From Paenimyroides baculatum (GTDB taxonomy: Bacteria > Bacteroidota > Bacteroidia > Flavobacteriales > Flavobacteriaceae), in NCBI RefSeq assembly GCF_008629655.1, contig NZ_VWSG01000008.1:1-64000 (forward strand): a DNA stretch of 64,000 nt, given 5' to 3'. The position numbers and the translations under genes are program-made. Shown here one piece after another: positions 54,594 to 62,557 of this stretch (the first letter of the stretch is position 1; the number at the start of each line of letters is the position of its first letter). The notes under the pieces were generated by a model that did no database searches, was not told where the DNA came from, and worked only from the letters and a program-made list of their open reading frames with translations.

Positions 54594-54863
54594 ATGATCA
54601 ACAAAGAATTAGAACAAAAATTAGAAACCTTTTTAAATAAGAGTAATAGAAACTTTAATCAAGATTCTATTAATTACTTAGGTTTAAGAGAGTGTGGAAC
54701 CATTGATGGAAAGATAGGAAAGTTTCACATAATATCATATTTGGTTTCAATATCAAATCAACCTTATGATGGAGATGTATTTTTTTATGCTCGTTTTGAT
54801 GAGAAAACCAATCAATTAGTAGAAATTGTTGGCCCTCAATCTTGGGAAAAAATAGAAGAATAA
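54594..54863 (+). CDS. Putative immunity protein for the zincin toxin
   Basis: The 89-residue soluble acidic protein starts 4 bp after the toxin stop codon and ends just before a terminator. No family was recognised. Size, position and lack of a signal peptide fit a cytosolic immunity protein binding the toxin domain. This is inference from position; no residue-level evidence is available. Confidence 0.6.
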   Translation: MINKELEQKLETFLNKSNRNFNQDSINYLGLRECGTIDGKIGKFHIISYLVSISNQPYDGDVFFYARFDEKTNQLVEIVGPQSWEKIEE

Positions 54864-54867
54864 TATT

Positions 54868-54896
54868 AAAAAACCGCTTCACAATAAGCGGTTTTT
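54868..54896 (+). terminator. Terminator of the toxin-immunity pair
   Basis: Arms AAAAACCGCTT (54869-54879) and AAGCGGTTTTT (54886-54896) form an 11-bp stem followed by a T run, 6 bp after the immunity stop codon. Confidence 0.8.
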
Positions 54897-54911
54897 TTTA
54901 ATCTTATACTA

Positions 54912-55106
54912 AAACACCTTGATACTGCAGATGAATTTGTGATTGAAACCAAAAATATTTTCAAAACCTGTGGAAGTTGCCGCCGAGAGTTTGTAATGTT
55001 AGAAGAATATTTAAAATCAAAAGGAAAAAAAGTAAAAATCATTGTGTTCTCTGATGAAACAATTAAAGGAACTGCTGGTTTAAAGAAAAAATTAAAAATT
55101 AAGTAA
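54912..55106 (+). pseudogene. Orphan C-terminal tip of a deaminase-like toxin
   Basis: A frame without a start codon runs from about 54900 to a TAA at 55104-55106. It encodes HLDTADEFVIETKNIFKTCG followed by SCRREFVMLEEYLKSKGKKV and a Lys-rich end. The CxxC with a following helix and strand (KVKIIVFSD) resembles the second metal-binding motif and C-terminal end of nucleic-acid deaminase toxins. It lacks the HAE motif, so it is a tip fragment: either a decayed cassette or a recombination donor. The next frame is a SUKH-like immunity gene, the usual partner of such toxins. Confidence 0.5.
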
Positions 55107-55108
55107 TT

Positions 55109-55584
55109 ATGATTATAAAATATTTATTAAAAGTAAGTCAAAATCCAAAATTAGATGGTTTTAAAAACAGCCCTCTTTCAATAGAAGAAATAGAAAAACT
55201 AAAAAAAAATACAATCAAGGAAAAGAATTTCCTAAAGCTTTTAGAGAATATTTATTTCTTGCTGGAGATTTTAATAATTTTGCCTTTGATGATTTAGGTG
55301 AAGGTTTAGATGAATTACAAAATATGGCTAAAGATCATTTGGAAAGAACAGGACAAAAAATGGACAAACCTTTTTTTGCTTTCAAGGTCTATGATGCACA
55401 ATATAGCGTTATTTTCCTAAATGAAACCAATGAAGACCCCAAAGTATATATAATGAATCCCTACGAAGCTAAAGATGGAGGTGATTTAGTTAGAATTCCA
55501 ACAGGTGGCTTTAAAGATAATTATACATTTACAGAACTTGTAAATGAGAGTATACGCAGAGTAAAAAACAATATCCCTTTTTAA
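55109..55584 (+). pseudogene. Frameshifted SMI1/KNR4 (SUKH)-family immunity gene
   Basis: The first frame from ATG 55109 (MIIKYLLKVSQNPKLDG...) stops early; adding one A to the nine-A run (about 55201-55209) joins it to the second frame (KYNQGKEFPKAFREYLFLAG through VNESIRRVKNNIPF), giving one protein of about 158 residues, the usual SUKH size with the typical 'L-x-x-F-x-x-Y-L' segment. So it is a single gene with one missing base, either real loss, slippage-based phase variation or a sequencing error. It lies 2 bp downstream of the deaminase tip. Confidence 0.7.
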
Positions 55585-55615
55585 AATAAACCGCTCTATA
55601 AAAGAGCGGTTTATT
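55585..55615 (+). terminator. Terminator of the SUKH-like gene
   Basis: Arms AATAAACCGCTCT (55585-55597) and AGAGCGGTTTATT (55603-55615) form a 13-bp stem touching the stop codon. Confidence 0.75.
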
Positions 55616-55696
55616 ACTTTTCGTAGTTTATTTATAAATATTTTTCGGATGAGACATCTGAATAGAGATGTAATTACAGATGATATAAAATTTCTA

Positions 55697-55729
55697 ACGA
55701 TAAAACTTTCACAAAGAAACTTTTATCGT
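55697..55729. repeat. Inverted repeat in the toxin-lysis spacer
   Basis: ACGATAAAA (55697-55705) and TTTTATCGT (55721-55729) are inverted repeats about 15 bp apart; the match extends inward with one mismatch (CTTTC / GAAAC). It lies in the gene-free stretch between the SUKH-like gene and the lysis operon. Purpose unknown. Confidence 0.45.
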
Positions 55730-55742
55730 GTAAATAGACGAT

Positions 55743-55780
55743 AATTAAAAATATCGCCTAATAAGGCGATATTTTTAATT
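55743..55780. terminator. Terminator of the spanin operon
   Basis: Arms AATTAAAAATATCGCCT (55743-55759) and AGGCGATATTTTTAATT (55764-55780) form a 17-bp stem, A-rich before and T-rich after on either strand, so it can act both ways. It lies 17 bp past the spanin stop. Confidence 0.8.
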
Positions 55781-55796
55781 ACATAATATAAACTTT

Positions 55797-56264
55797 TTAA
55801 TAAATTTTCTTTAAGTATAATCTATTAACCAACCAACCCGTGATAATTACTAAAGAAATACCACCTGTGTACATTAATAACTTTTGCCAAAAGGTTAAAG
55901 ATTTTGCAACCGCTACTTCTTTAATAATTGTTTTTTGGTTGGTACTGTGCTTTTCTTTCCATTTTGCATACAGCTTTTGCTCGTCTAAATAACAATCTAC
56001 CAGTAATTGATTGTTTTGTAACTGTACGCGTGGTTTTTGTAAGGGTGTGGTTTTTCCTGCGATACGTTTTATTTCTTCTAAATAGATTTTAGCATCTTTT
56101 ACAGTTAAATTGCCTATGTATTGTGAGCTATCTGCCCGAATACGAAAAACGGTATCTTTTTGTATTATAGTTTCGGTTCTGGTTTCGAAAATCTGCTGGT
56201 TATTTTTTTTGCATTTACACCCAACTGTAAATGCACATAGTAATATGATTAGTGTTTGTTTCAT
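55797..56264 (-). CDS. One-piece spanin-like lysis protein
   Basis: The 155-residue protein has a lipoprotein signal at the N-terminus (lipobox TVGC, Cys16), a periplasmic coiled-coil-prone middle (about 20-120) and a membrane segment near the C-terminus (about 128-146, LLMYTGGISLVIITGWLVN). Anchoring in the outer membrane by lipid and in the inner membrane by a C-terminal helix is the design of u-spanins, which fuse the two membranes in the last step of phage lysis. It lies 22 bp downstream of the coiled-coil gene and close to the lysozyme. Confidence 0.65.
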   Translation of the reverse strand: MKQTLIILLCAFTVGCKCKKNNQQIFETRTETIIQKDTVFRIRADSSQYIGNLTVKDAKIYLEEIKRIAGKTTPLQKPRVQLQNNQLLVDCYLDEQKLYAKWKEKHSTNQKTIIKEVAVAKSLTFWQKLLMYTGGISLVIITGWLVNRLYLKKIY

Positions 56265-56286
56265 TTTATACTTAATTTAAATTGAG

Positions 56287-56619
56287 TTATTTTTCTATCA
56301 CTTTGTTTCCGTTAGTTACTATTTGATTTCGTTCTGAAATTTTACCGTTTAGTTGTTTGTACTTTTTTAATTCTTCGGTTAAATTTTCTACCTCAACCAA
56401 AAGTATTTGGATTCTTTTATCCTGTGAGTTAATGGTGTTTATAGCAACTTCGAGTCTTTTCATGGCATCATCTAACAGTAATTTGTAGAATTCGGCTGCT
56501 TTTACTTCGTTTTCTATTTCGGTGGTTTTTACATCTGCATTGTTTTTTCTTCGAGCCAAAAACCAGGTTATTGCTGTTGGAATTACTACTAATGCAATGT
56601 CTTGTATGATGGTATTCAT
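56287..56619 (-). CDS. Small membrane-anchored coiled-coil protein, possible holin
   Basis: The 110-residue protein has a single N-terminal membrane segment (about 4-22, IIQDIALVVIPTAITWFLAR) and a charged coiled coil (about 30-100). Bacteroidota phages have similar short proteins between lysozyme and spanin genes. It might be a holin-like or Rz-like protein. A classic multi-helix holin is not found elsewhere in the island. Its start is 31 bp from the operator pair O3/O4. Confidence 0.5.
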   Translation of the reverse strand: MNTIIQDIALVVIPTAITWFLARRKNNADVKTTEIENEVKAAEFYKLLLDDAMKRLEVAINTINSQDKRIQILLVEVENLTEELKKYKQLNGKISERNQIVTNGNKVIEK

Positions 56620-56649
56620 TTTAAAAATGTTTAGAATTTATTTTACAAA

Positions 56650-56667
56650 TATAGTTATTTTTCTATT
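56650..56667. promoter_or_regulatory. Operator-like palindrome O4 (degenerate)
   Basis: TATAGT-N6-TCTATT, ten of twelve arm bases of the perfect site with the same spacing, 33 bp (about three helical turns) from O3. Together they form a tandem operator before the holin-like gene. Confidence 0.55.
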
Positions 56668-56682
56668 TTATCAACTTAAAAA

Positions 56683-56700
56683 TATAGATTTATTTCTATA
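56683..56700. promoter_or_regulatory. Operator-like palindrome O3 (perfect)
   Basis: TATAGA-N6-TCTATA (56683-56688 and 56695-56700) in the 130-bp gap between the lysozyme gene end and the holin-like gene start, hence in that operon's promoter region. Confidence 0.7.
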
Positions 56701-56713
56701 AATATATTTATAA

Positions 56714-56740
56714 AAAACGGAACTGCATGAGTTCCGTTTT
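56714..56740 (-). terminator. Terminator of the fibre-lysozyme operon
   Basis: Arms AAAACGGAACT (56714-56724) and AGTTCCGTTTT (56730-56740) form an 11-bp stem about 11 bp past the lysozyme stop. The lysis genes downstream are therefore a separate unit with its own operators. Confidence 0.75.
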
Positions 56741-56750
56741 CTTTTAAGGT

Positions 56751-57218
56751 CTAATTAAAATAAATAGCAGCTTCTTCGTTCCTTCGGCGAATTAAACCGT
56801 TGCTTTTTTCTAATCTCCCGGTTTTTGGATTCCGAATATTCACCCACTTTTTAAATTCGGCTTCAATGCTTTTATCGTTAGGATTTACATTTACTTTTTT
56901 TAGAAGCGTGGAGTTTTTTAATGCTGTTGCTCCCAAATTATAAGTAAAACTTATCAAAGCATCAAACTGATTTTGATTGACCGTAGACTTCACAAATTGC
57001 AACACTGCTTTTTCGGCAATCTGAATATGAAATGCTTTTAGCTGTAATGCTCGTTCATTTGTAATTGGCACATCGCTCATTGTAATTTTTACGCCATTTT
57101 CATAATAGGTTGCACCATAGCCAATAGTTGGTATTCCGGCAACATCTAAATAAGGTTTGCTTCTAAAGGCTTCGAAATTTGCTATAAATTCAATTATTTT
57201 TTTGCTTGCTTGTTTCAT
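56751..57218 (-). CDS. T4-type lysozyme (GH24 endolysin)
   Basis: The ATG at 57218 (the longer frame would start with TTG) gives 155 residues with the GH24 catalytic set Glu16, Asp25 and Thr31 at the exact T4 spacing (E+9 = D, D+6 = T; FEAFRSKPYLDVAGIPTIGYG). It should cut the peptidoglycan glycan chain. No signal peptide is present, so it needs a holin-type lesion or lysis to reach the wall. It follows the fibre gene by 12 bp. Confidence 0.9.
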   Translation of the reverse strand: MKQASKKIIEFIANFEAFRSKPYLDVAGIPTIGYGATYYENGVKITMSDVPITNERALQLKAFHIQIAEKAVLQFVKSTVNQNQFDALISFTYNLGATALKNSTLLKKVNVNPNDKSIEAEFKKWVNIRNPKTGRLEKSNGLIRRRNEEAAIYFN

Positions 57219-57230
57219 AATTTTCAAATA

Positions 57231-60200
57231 CTAATCATAACTAACTAATATCCAAGCATCAACTTTAGGATCCCATATTAAATTAGCATGAGTTTGACAT
57301 TCAAATCCACCTCCATTACCATAAGGAGATACAATACTTACAGAACTTTGAATTGTTATTTGTTGTCCTCTTGGAACTGTAATATTAATTTGATCGCCAG
57401 TATAAATACCTCTATCAAATCTAACAGTTCCACCTGTACCGCCTGAACTTTGAAATACAACATTATAAATATGGGTTCTAATACCTGGTATATCTAAATC
57501 AACTATTCCACTTGTTCTTTCGGTTACAGTATAAACATTATCATAAGAACCATAAAATCTCATGGTATCTCCTGTTTCTACAACAACATCTAAATTTCCA
57601 GGAAATTCATTTGCTATATCTGTTTCAGGTAAACCATAAGCTACATGTGAATTAAAATACATAGGTACTTGTGAAGCGGTAGGGCCTGGCATTACAGAAC
57701 TATCAGTAGCTATATTAACAATACCTCCACCACCTGAACCTGTAGCACTAATTGTATTACCAATAATTGATATTCCGCTACCAGCTACTAAAGTATCTTG
57801 TTTAGACGACAGTGAATTATACGCATTAACACCTAAAGAAATTTCATTTTTAGTCTGGTTTGTTAAATCGAAATTATAGGTGCTATTACCCGATTGATTA
57901 ATTGTATGTGAACCTCCACCGGTAATTGCACCGGTTCCCTGATAGGTAATAGTTGCGTTTGATACATTAGGTAAACTTGCAGAAGTTAAAAAACCTTGTG
58001 AATTTACCCATGATTGAGATGCATAACCACTCAAAGCACCAGCCGTGATGTAACCTGCTCCATTTGTCAATTGGGTGTTGTTTGTTGGTACACCTAAAAC
58101 ACTTCTCCAGTTAGCAATATTTGTTAAATTTGAACCATCATAGTTTGCTTTTAAAGAAGGATCAAAATTGAACTGATGCCATATTTGCCCTGTTGATCCT
58201 GATTGGCTTGAATAAACAGTTAATCCATTATTATTAGACATTTCAAAATTGTGCATAGTTAATAATGGATTTCCCCAATAAATTTGATTTCCAGATTGAT
58301 AAAAAACTTGTCCATTACCACTAATACCTGATAAATCTGACGACAGTATTCTTTGAATATCCCAATTTATACCACCTGTTGTATTAGAACCGTCAATATT
58401 AGCTTTATTATTTAAACCAGTATTGCTTGCAAAATTATTATTTACCCAAGTTTCTGTGGCTGGATCAGCTAAATTACCATCGTGCCATAGATCTTGACCT
58501 TTATATTGAATATGATTTATTGATACCGAAAAATTTGATGATCTATCCCAAGGATAATCACCCCAACCCAAATAAACTTCATGCAATATGTCTCCATTTG
58601 TTAATGAGCCTATTCCACAAATATTATTTGTATCTGCCAAATTTTTCCAAAACATACCGGTCGCATTCATCGTTGGAGCTTGTTGCAAAATTAAATTTCC
58701 TTGACTATCAATAACACCTCCACCAGTCAAAGTTCCTCCTGATAATGGTAGATATTGACCAAGCTGAACATTAGAAACAAAATTGTTATTCACCCAAGTT
58801 TCTGTGGCTGGATCGGATAAATTAACATTATCCCAAACTTTTCTCCAATCTGTTCCATTAGCTCCGCTAGGATGATACCAAGTTTTATACCACATCTCTC
58901 CTCCATTTCCATAAACGGTATCTGTAGTAAATGCGCCACCAACAGTTCTTGTATGTATGCCATAACTACCATTCATATAGTCCGGAAAATTAGCATTGCC
59001 ACTACCATTTCCAGTATGTATTCCCGCTATACGATTTTCTATAGGTAAATTATTAAGATCGATATTAGAAGTATAAATATCTCCTCTATTAACTAATCCA
59101 TTGACCCAAGCCGATTGCCATTGACCACTATTTCCATGATACATAGTTGATATAACACCCTCTCCATTAATAGAAGCCACGTTACCTATACCTTGGTGTC
59201 TAAAAATCCAACCTCTATTAGAAGCTCCAGCCATAGTAAAGTAAGTAGCCCAATCTCCATTTACAGAACCCATTGTTCCATAATTTCCTGTAGTTGCAAA
59301 CATCAAACCATATTCAGGATTATTTGGATTACCATCATATAAAGAAATTCCTTGACCCGTACCTGCTGTCTGACCTATTTTTAAATACGGTGCACGAATT
59401 TCAGAAAAAGCATCAATTATACCAGTATCAGAACCCAACAACAAATCTCCTACAGCTCTGACACCAAATCTATCTCCGACTCCTCCTCCAAAAGCAGAAC
59501 CACCATCAGAACCTATATAGGCGATATCTTTTGAACCATCGTATTTACGATACGTTGAATAGTTACCTGATAATGAATGACCTTGTAATATCAAATATTG
59601 CCCTGGAGTTGATAGCTGCAAAGTGCCTGACATTACATCTCCTGCTTTCGAAACATAATTATTCGATAAATTTTGAGTTGCTAAATATGCTTGATTCCAT
59701 TGAGATGAATCTCCATCTAAAAGAGTCGCTAATCTGCCATTTTCACCAATTCTTAAAACATCTCCTTGGTAGGTTCCACCTGTAACATAATAATTAATTC
59801 CGACACTGTCTTGATAAATACTCCAATCTTGCAGTACAGATGTATCATCTAATACTATTCCTTTATTTACATACAGAGTACCATTTACATCCACATGTGT
59901 ATTAGCTGTTATTTGTCCATGAGAATAAATTCCATAAGTAGGAACTTTTGTTATATCACCATAGGTATATGATGCTAACAAACCGCCTGTTGCAATTTGT
60001 TGAGCATTACCATTATCAGTTAAAAAATAGAAAGGATTAGGATTAAAAAATTGTCTATCATCAATTACAGTATTTTTTATTGCTACAGGATTTGTTGTTG
60101 TATTACCATTATTTGTAACTTGTTGTAAAGTAGGATTTAGGATAGAGCCTGTAATTCCTAACCAAGTTTGAACCTGTCCTTGTGTTGCAGGTTTCCATAA

Positions 60201-61760
60201 ACCTAAATTAGCATCGTAAACCATTGAATAGTTTATCTGACCTGCTACCGAATTACCATCATAACTCTGGTTATTCCACATTGTTGAATTGTCAGAATTA
60301 CCAACTTGTAAACCACTATAATATCCACTAGTATTAGCTTTCCCATTTAATACATTCTGCAACCCCGGAATATCAGTAATATCCAAAACAACCTCGCCTT
60401 GAGAATTAGCTGCTAATCCATTAATCGATTTTACCACACCAACAAGTAAGGTATTCATTGGAATGGTTACATTTGAACCATCTTCAAACGTAAACATCAA
60501 ATCATTACCATGTAACTGCACACCTTTAATTAAATGTTCAATAGGTAGATCTATTACGATATTTGGTTCGTTACACTGATAAAAAGTAAGTGTATGCAAA
60601 CTGCTGTTATAAGCAACATCGTGCACAAAACCATTTAAATGAGGTGTTTCTAATTTAGAATCTAATTCAGACTGTAACCCTGCAACATCGCTAATTGCAT
60701 GATTGTGTGAAGCAGGAGTAAAACTGGTTGGTTTATTTAATATTTCTGCATCTCCGGATGTTGCACTCCAATCGGCTTTTACATTTACTTGTGCATTTGG
60801 CTGAATAGTAGCCAGTTTGTTTTTTTCTGCAACAGTGTAAGCTGCCGTAATTGCATCTAAAATAACTTTATTTGCATGTGTGTGGTTATTTGCATGTGCT
60901 GTATCCCAATTTGTAACATCGGCAGGCGAAATTCCATCTAACGTCGATTTGTTATTGTGGGTATGATTATTTACAAATGATCCATTCCAGTTATTTACCA
61001 TTTGTGTGGTAATTCCATCAATCACAGATTTATTAGAGTGAACGTGTGCCTGATCTATTACCGATTGGGTAAGATTATCTAACACCGTTTTATTACCATG
61101 TGTATGCCTTTTTAAATAAGCATCATCCCATTCACTAACTTTAATCGTGGTAGGTAATTGGTAACCGCTACTAAATTGTAATACCTGATTGGTAATTGTT
61201 AACCCAGTTGCGTTTGATCCTAACGTAACCGCATTATGTGCCTTACTAGCAGCATTATCCCAATCGTTTACTTTTGATGAAGTAATAGTATCCAAAACCG
61301 CTTTGTTTACATGATTATGGCTATTATTAATTGTTGATGATAAAGATCCTGTTGCATTAGATCCATCTCTATCAAGTTTTTGATTTGAAAGATTTCGAAG
61401 ATCGTCAATTGTATGCAATACATCATCTAATCCCTCAATATCTCTGACGTTATGTGAATGATGCGTTGGCGGAAATTCCGTTGGTTTCCCTGTAATTTCA
61501 TTCCAATCATGTGAGTGATTTCTCTCTGCTTTTTGGTTTATAGCTTCTTTAAGATCGTCGTGACAGGAACAATCTTCATCAGCATGCAGATCGCAAAAAA
61601 TGGATCTGTTTTCCTGAATCTTGATCATACCTTCTAAGGCATCTTTATCGCCTCGTAAAAATTTTTGTCTTGCGGCACTTTCAGTTGAAAGTTTTAACAG
61701 CTTTTGAAGAATATTATAATCTCCATGCTTCATGTTCTTTTTTATTTGTGCTATTGTCAT
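57231..61760 (-). CDS. Giant phage-tail-fibre-like protein with pyocin-knob-like domain
   Basis: From the ATG at 61760 (61784 is also possible) the product has 1509 residues. An N-terminal helical module (MTIAQIKKNMKHGDYNILQK) is followed by about five copies of a ~24-residue unit with HTHxNKxxLDxI and VxxWDxA cores (about 100-330), fibre linker repeats (SHNHAISDVAGLQSELDSK), a duplicated DPATETWVNNNF segment (about 1000 and 1120), a knob-like segment (GEMWYKTWYHPSGANGTDWR, about 960-980) and a Gly-rich beta-sandwich end. This fits a trimeric receptor-binding fibre. No baseplate or tail gene is nearby. Confidence 0.75.
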   Translation of the reverse strand: MTIAQIKKNMKHGDYNILQKLLKLSTESAARQKFLRGDKDALEGMIKIQENRSIFCDLHADEDCSCHDDLKEAINQKAERNHSHDWNEITGKPTEFPPTHHSHNVRDIEGLDDVLHTIDDLRNLSNQKLDRDGSNATGSLSSTINNSHNHVNKAVLDTITSSKVNDWDNAASKAHNAVTLGSNATGLTITNQVLQFSSGYQLPTTIKVSEWDDAYLKRHTHGNKTVLDNLTQSVIDQAHVHSNKSVIDGITTQMVNNWNGSFVNNHTHNNKSTLDGISPADVTNWDTAHANNHTHANKVILDAITAAYTVAEKNKLATIQPNAQVNVKADWSATSGDAEILNKPTSFTPASHNHAISDVAGLQSELDSKLETPHLNGFVHDVAYNSSLHTLTFYQCNEPNIVIDLPIEHLIKGVQLHGNDLMFTFEDGSNVTIPMNTLLVGVVKSINGLAANSQGEVVLDITDIPGLQNVLNGKANTSGYYSGLQVGNSDNSTMWNNQSYDGNSVAGQINYSMVYDANLGLWKPATQGQVQTWLGITGSILNPTLQQVTNNGNTTTNPVAIKNTVIDDRQFFNPNPFYFLTDNGNAQQIATGGLLASYTYGDITKVPTYGIYSHGQITANTHVDVNGTLYVNKGIVLDDTSVLQDWSIYQDSVGINYYVTGGTYQGDVLRIGENGRLATLLDGDSSQWNQAYLATQNLSNNYVSKAGDVMSGTLQLSTPGQYLILQGHSLSGNYSTYRKYDGSKDIAYIGSDGGSAFGGGVGDRFGVRAVGDLLLGSDTGIIDAFSEIRAPYLKIGQTAGTGQGISLYDGNPNNPEYGLMFATTGNYGTMGSVNGDWATYFTMAGASNRGWIFRHQGIGNVASINGEGVISTMYHGNSGQWQSAWVNGLVNRGDIYTSNIDLNNLPIENRIAGIHTGNGSGNANFPDYMNGSYGIHTRTVGGAFTTDTVYGNGGEMWYKTWYHPSGANGTDWRKVWDNVNLSDPATETWVNNNFVSNVQLGQYLPLSGGTLTGGGVIDSQGNLILQQAPTMNATGMFWKNLADTNNICGIGSLTNGDILHEVYLGWGDYPWDRSSNFSVSINHIQYKGQDLWHDGNLADPATETWVNNNFASNTGLNNKANIDGSNTTGGINWDIQRILSSDLSGISGNGQVFYQSGNQIYWGNPLLTMHNFEMSNNNGLTVYSSQSGSTGQIWHQFNFDPSLKANYDGSNLTNIANWRSVLGVPTNNTQLTNGAGYITAGALSGYASQSWVNSQGFLTSASLPNVSNATITYQGTGAITGGGSHTINQSGNSTYNFDLTNQTKNEISLGVNAYNSLSSKQDTLVAGSGISIIGNTISATGSGGGGIVNIATDSSVMPGPTASQVPMYFNSHVAYGLPETDIANEFPGNLDVVVETGDTMRFYGSYDNVYTVTERTSGIVDLDIPGIRTHIYNVVFQSSGGTGGTVRFDRGIYTGDQINITVPRGQQITIQSSVSIVSPYGNGGGFECQTHANLIWDPKVDAWILVSYD

Positions 61761-61810
61761 ATCAAAACGTTTTTTATTATACATTTGTCTAATTAAAGAA
61801 CAAATATAGA

Positions 61811-61855
61811 AGATAATTTTCAACATTTAAATTTTAATATAGATAATTTTCTATA
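61811..61855. promoter_or_regulatory. Divergent operator region O5 (perfect palindrome plus direct repeat)
   Basis: The perfect TATAGA-N6-TCTATA lies at 61838-61855, ending 3 bp before the regulator B start codon. AGATAATTTTC occurs at 61811-61821 and 61841-61851, a 30-bp (three-turn) period. The region separates regulator B from the divergent fibre-lysozyme operon, so one bound repressor could control both. Confidence 0.7.
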
Positions 61856-61858
61856 GTC

Positions 61859-62557
61859 ATGAATAATATTCTAAAAGCGTTTACAAAAGTATCTGAAAAT
61901 GAAAACATTAAAATAACACAGCTTGAAAAAGTAATTGGTGCAAGCAAAGGTGTATTGTCACGCGCTATTACAAACAATAGTGACGTTCAGGCTAAATGGT
62001 TTTTAAGTCTTGTTGAAAATTATCCCCAATATAATATAGAATGGTTGGTAACTGGAAACGGAGAAATGCTAAAACAAGACAATTACAATATTAGTCTTAT
62101 CAATAAAGATAGAAAAACGACAGATTCAGTCTGGGGAAATCAAGACGTACCTCTTTACAATTTAGAAGCTGTTGCGGGTTTAAAGGAACTTTTTATTAAT
62201 GAAAATCCGCAGAATATTACAGATACTATAAAAATACCGAATTTACCTAAATGTGACGGAGCAGTAAAAGTAATTGGAGACAGTATGTACCCATTGCTTA
62301 AAAGTGGAGATATTATTCTATATAAAGAAACAATACCTGAAAATATTTTCTTTGGCGAAATGTATTTGTTGAGCATTCAATTAAATGAATGGGAGGAATA
62401 TATCACTGTGAAATATCTACAAAAATCAGAAGAAGGAAAGGATTTTATTAAATTGGTAAGTCAAAATCAGCATCACCAGCCTAAAGACATCCATTTATCG
62501 CAAATAACCGCATTAGCAATGGTTAAAGCAAGTATTCGTATGAATACCATGATGTAA
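61859..62557 (+). CDS. LexA/CI-type repressor with S24 peptidase domain (regulator B)
   Basis: The 232-residue protein has an N-terminal helix-turn-helix (about 15-65, TQLEKVIGASKGVLSRAITN) and an S24 domain with Ala106-Gly107 cleavage site, Ser142 (GDSMYP) and Lys185 (YITVKY). The C-terminal half is almost the same as in regulator A, including FFGEMYLLSIQLNEWEEYIT; the N-terminal halves share little. It faces outward to the right boundary repeat and starts 3 bp from operator O5. Confidence 0.88.
   Translation: MNNILKAFTKVSENENIKITQLEKVIGASKGVLSRAITNNSDVQAKWFLSLVENYPQYNIEWLVTGNGEMLKQDNYNISLINKDRKTTDSVWGNQDVPLYNLEAVAGLKELFINENPQNITDTIKIPNLPKCDGAVKVIGDSMYPLLKSGDIILYKETIPENIFFGEMYLLSIQLNEWEEYITVKYLQKSEEGKDFIKLVSQNQHHQPKDIHLSQITALAMVKASIRMNTMM

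Noticed and set aside
55109..55297. A separate 62-residue gene
   Set aside because: It joins the next frame by one base at an A run to give a full-length SUKH-like protein; the hydrophobic tail is out-of-frame sequence.
58427..58714. Plus-strand open frame opposite the fibre gene
   Set aside because: It mirrors the fibre's coding repeats and has no start context or domain; a shadow.
60840..61330. Regularly spaced similar segments resembling a CRISPR-like or minisatellite array
   Set aside because: They are in-frame protein repeats (HTHxNKxxLD units) of the fibre gene, imperfect at DNA level and without unique spacers.
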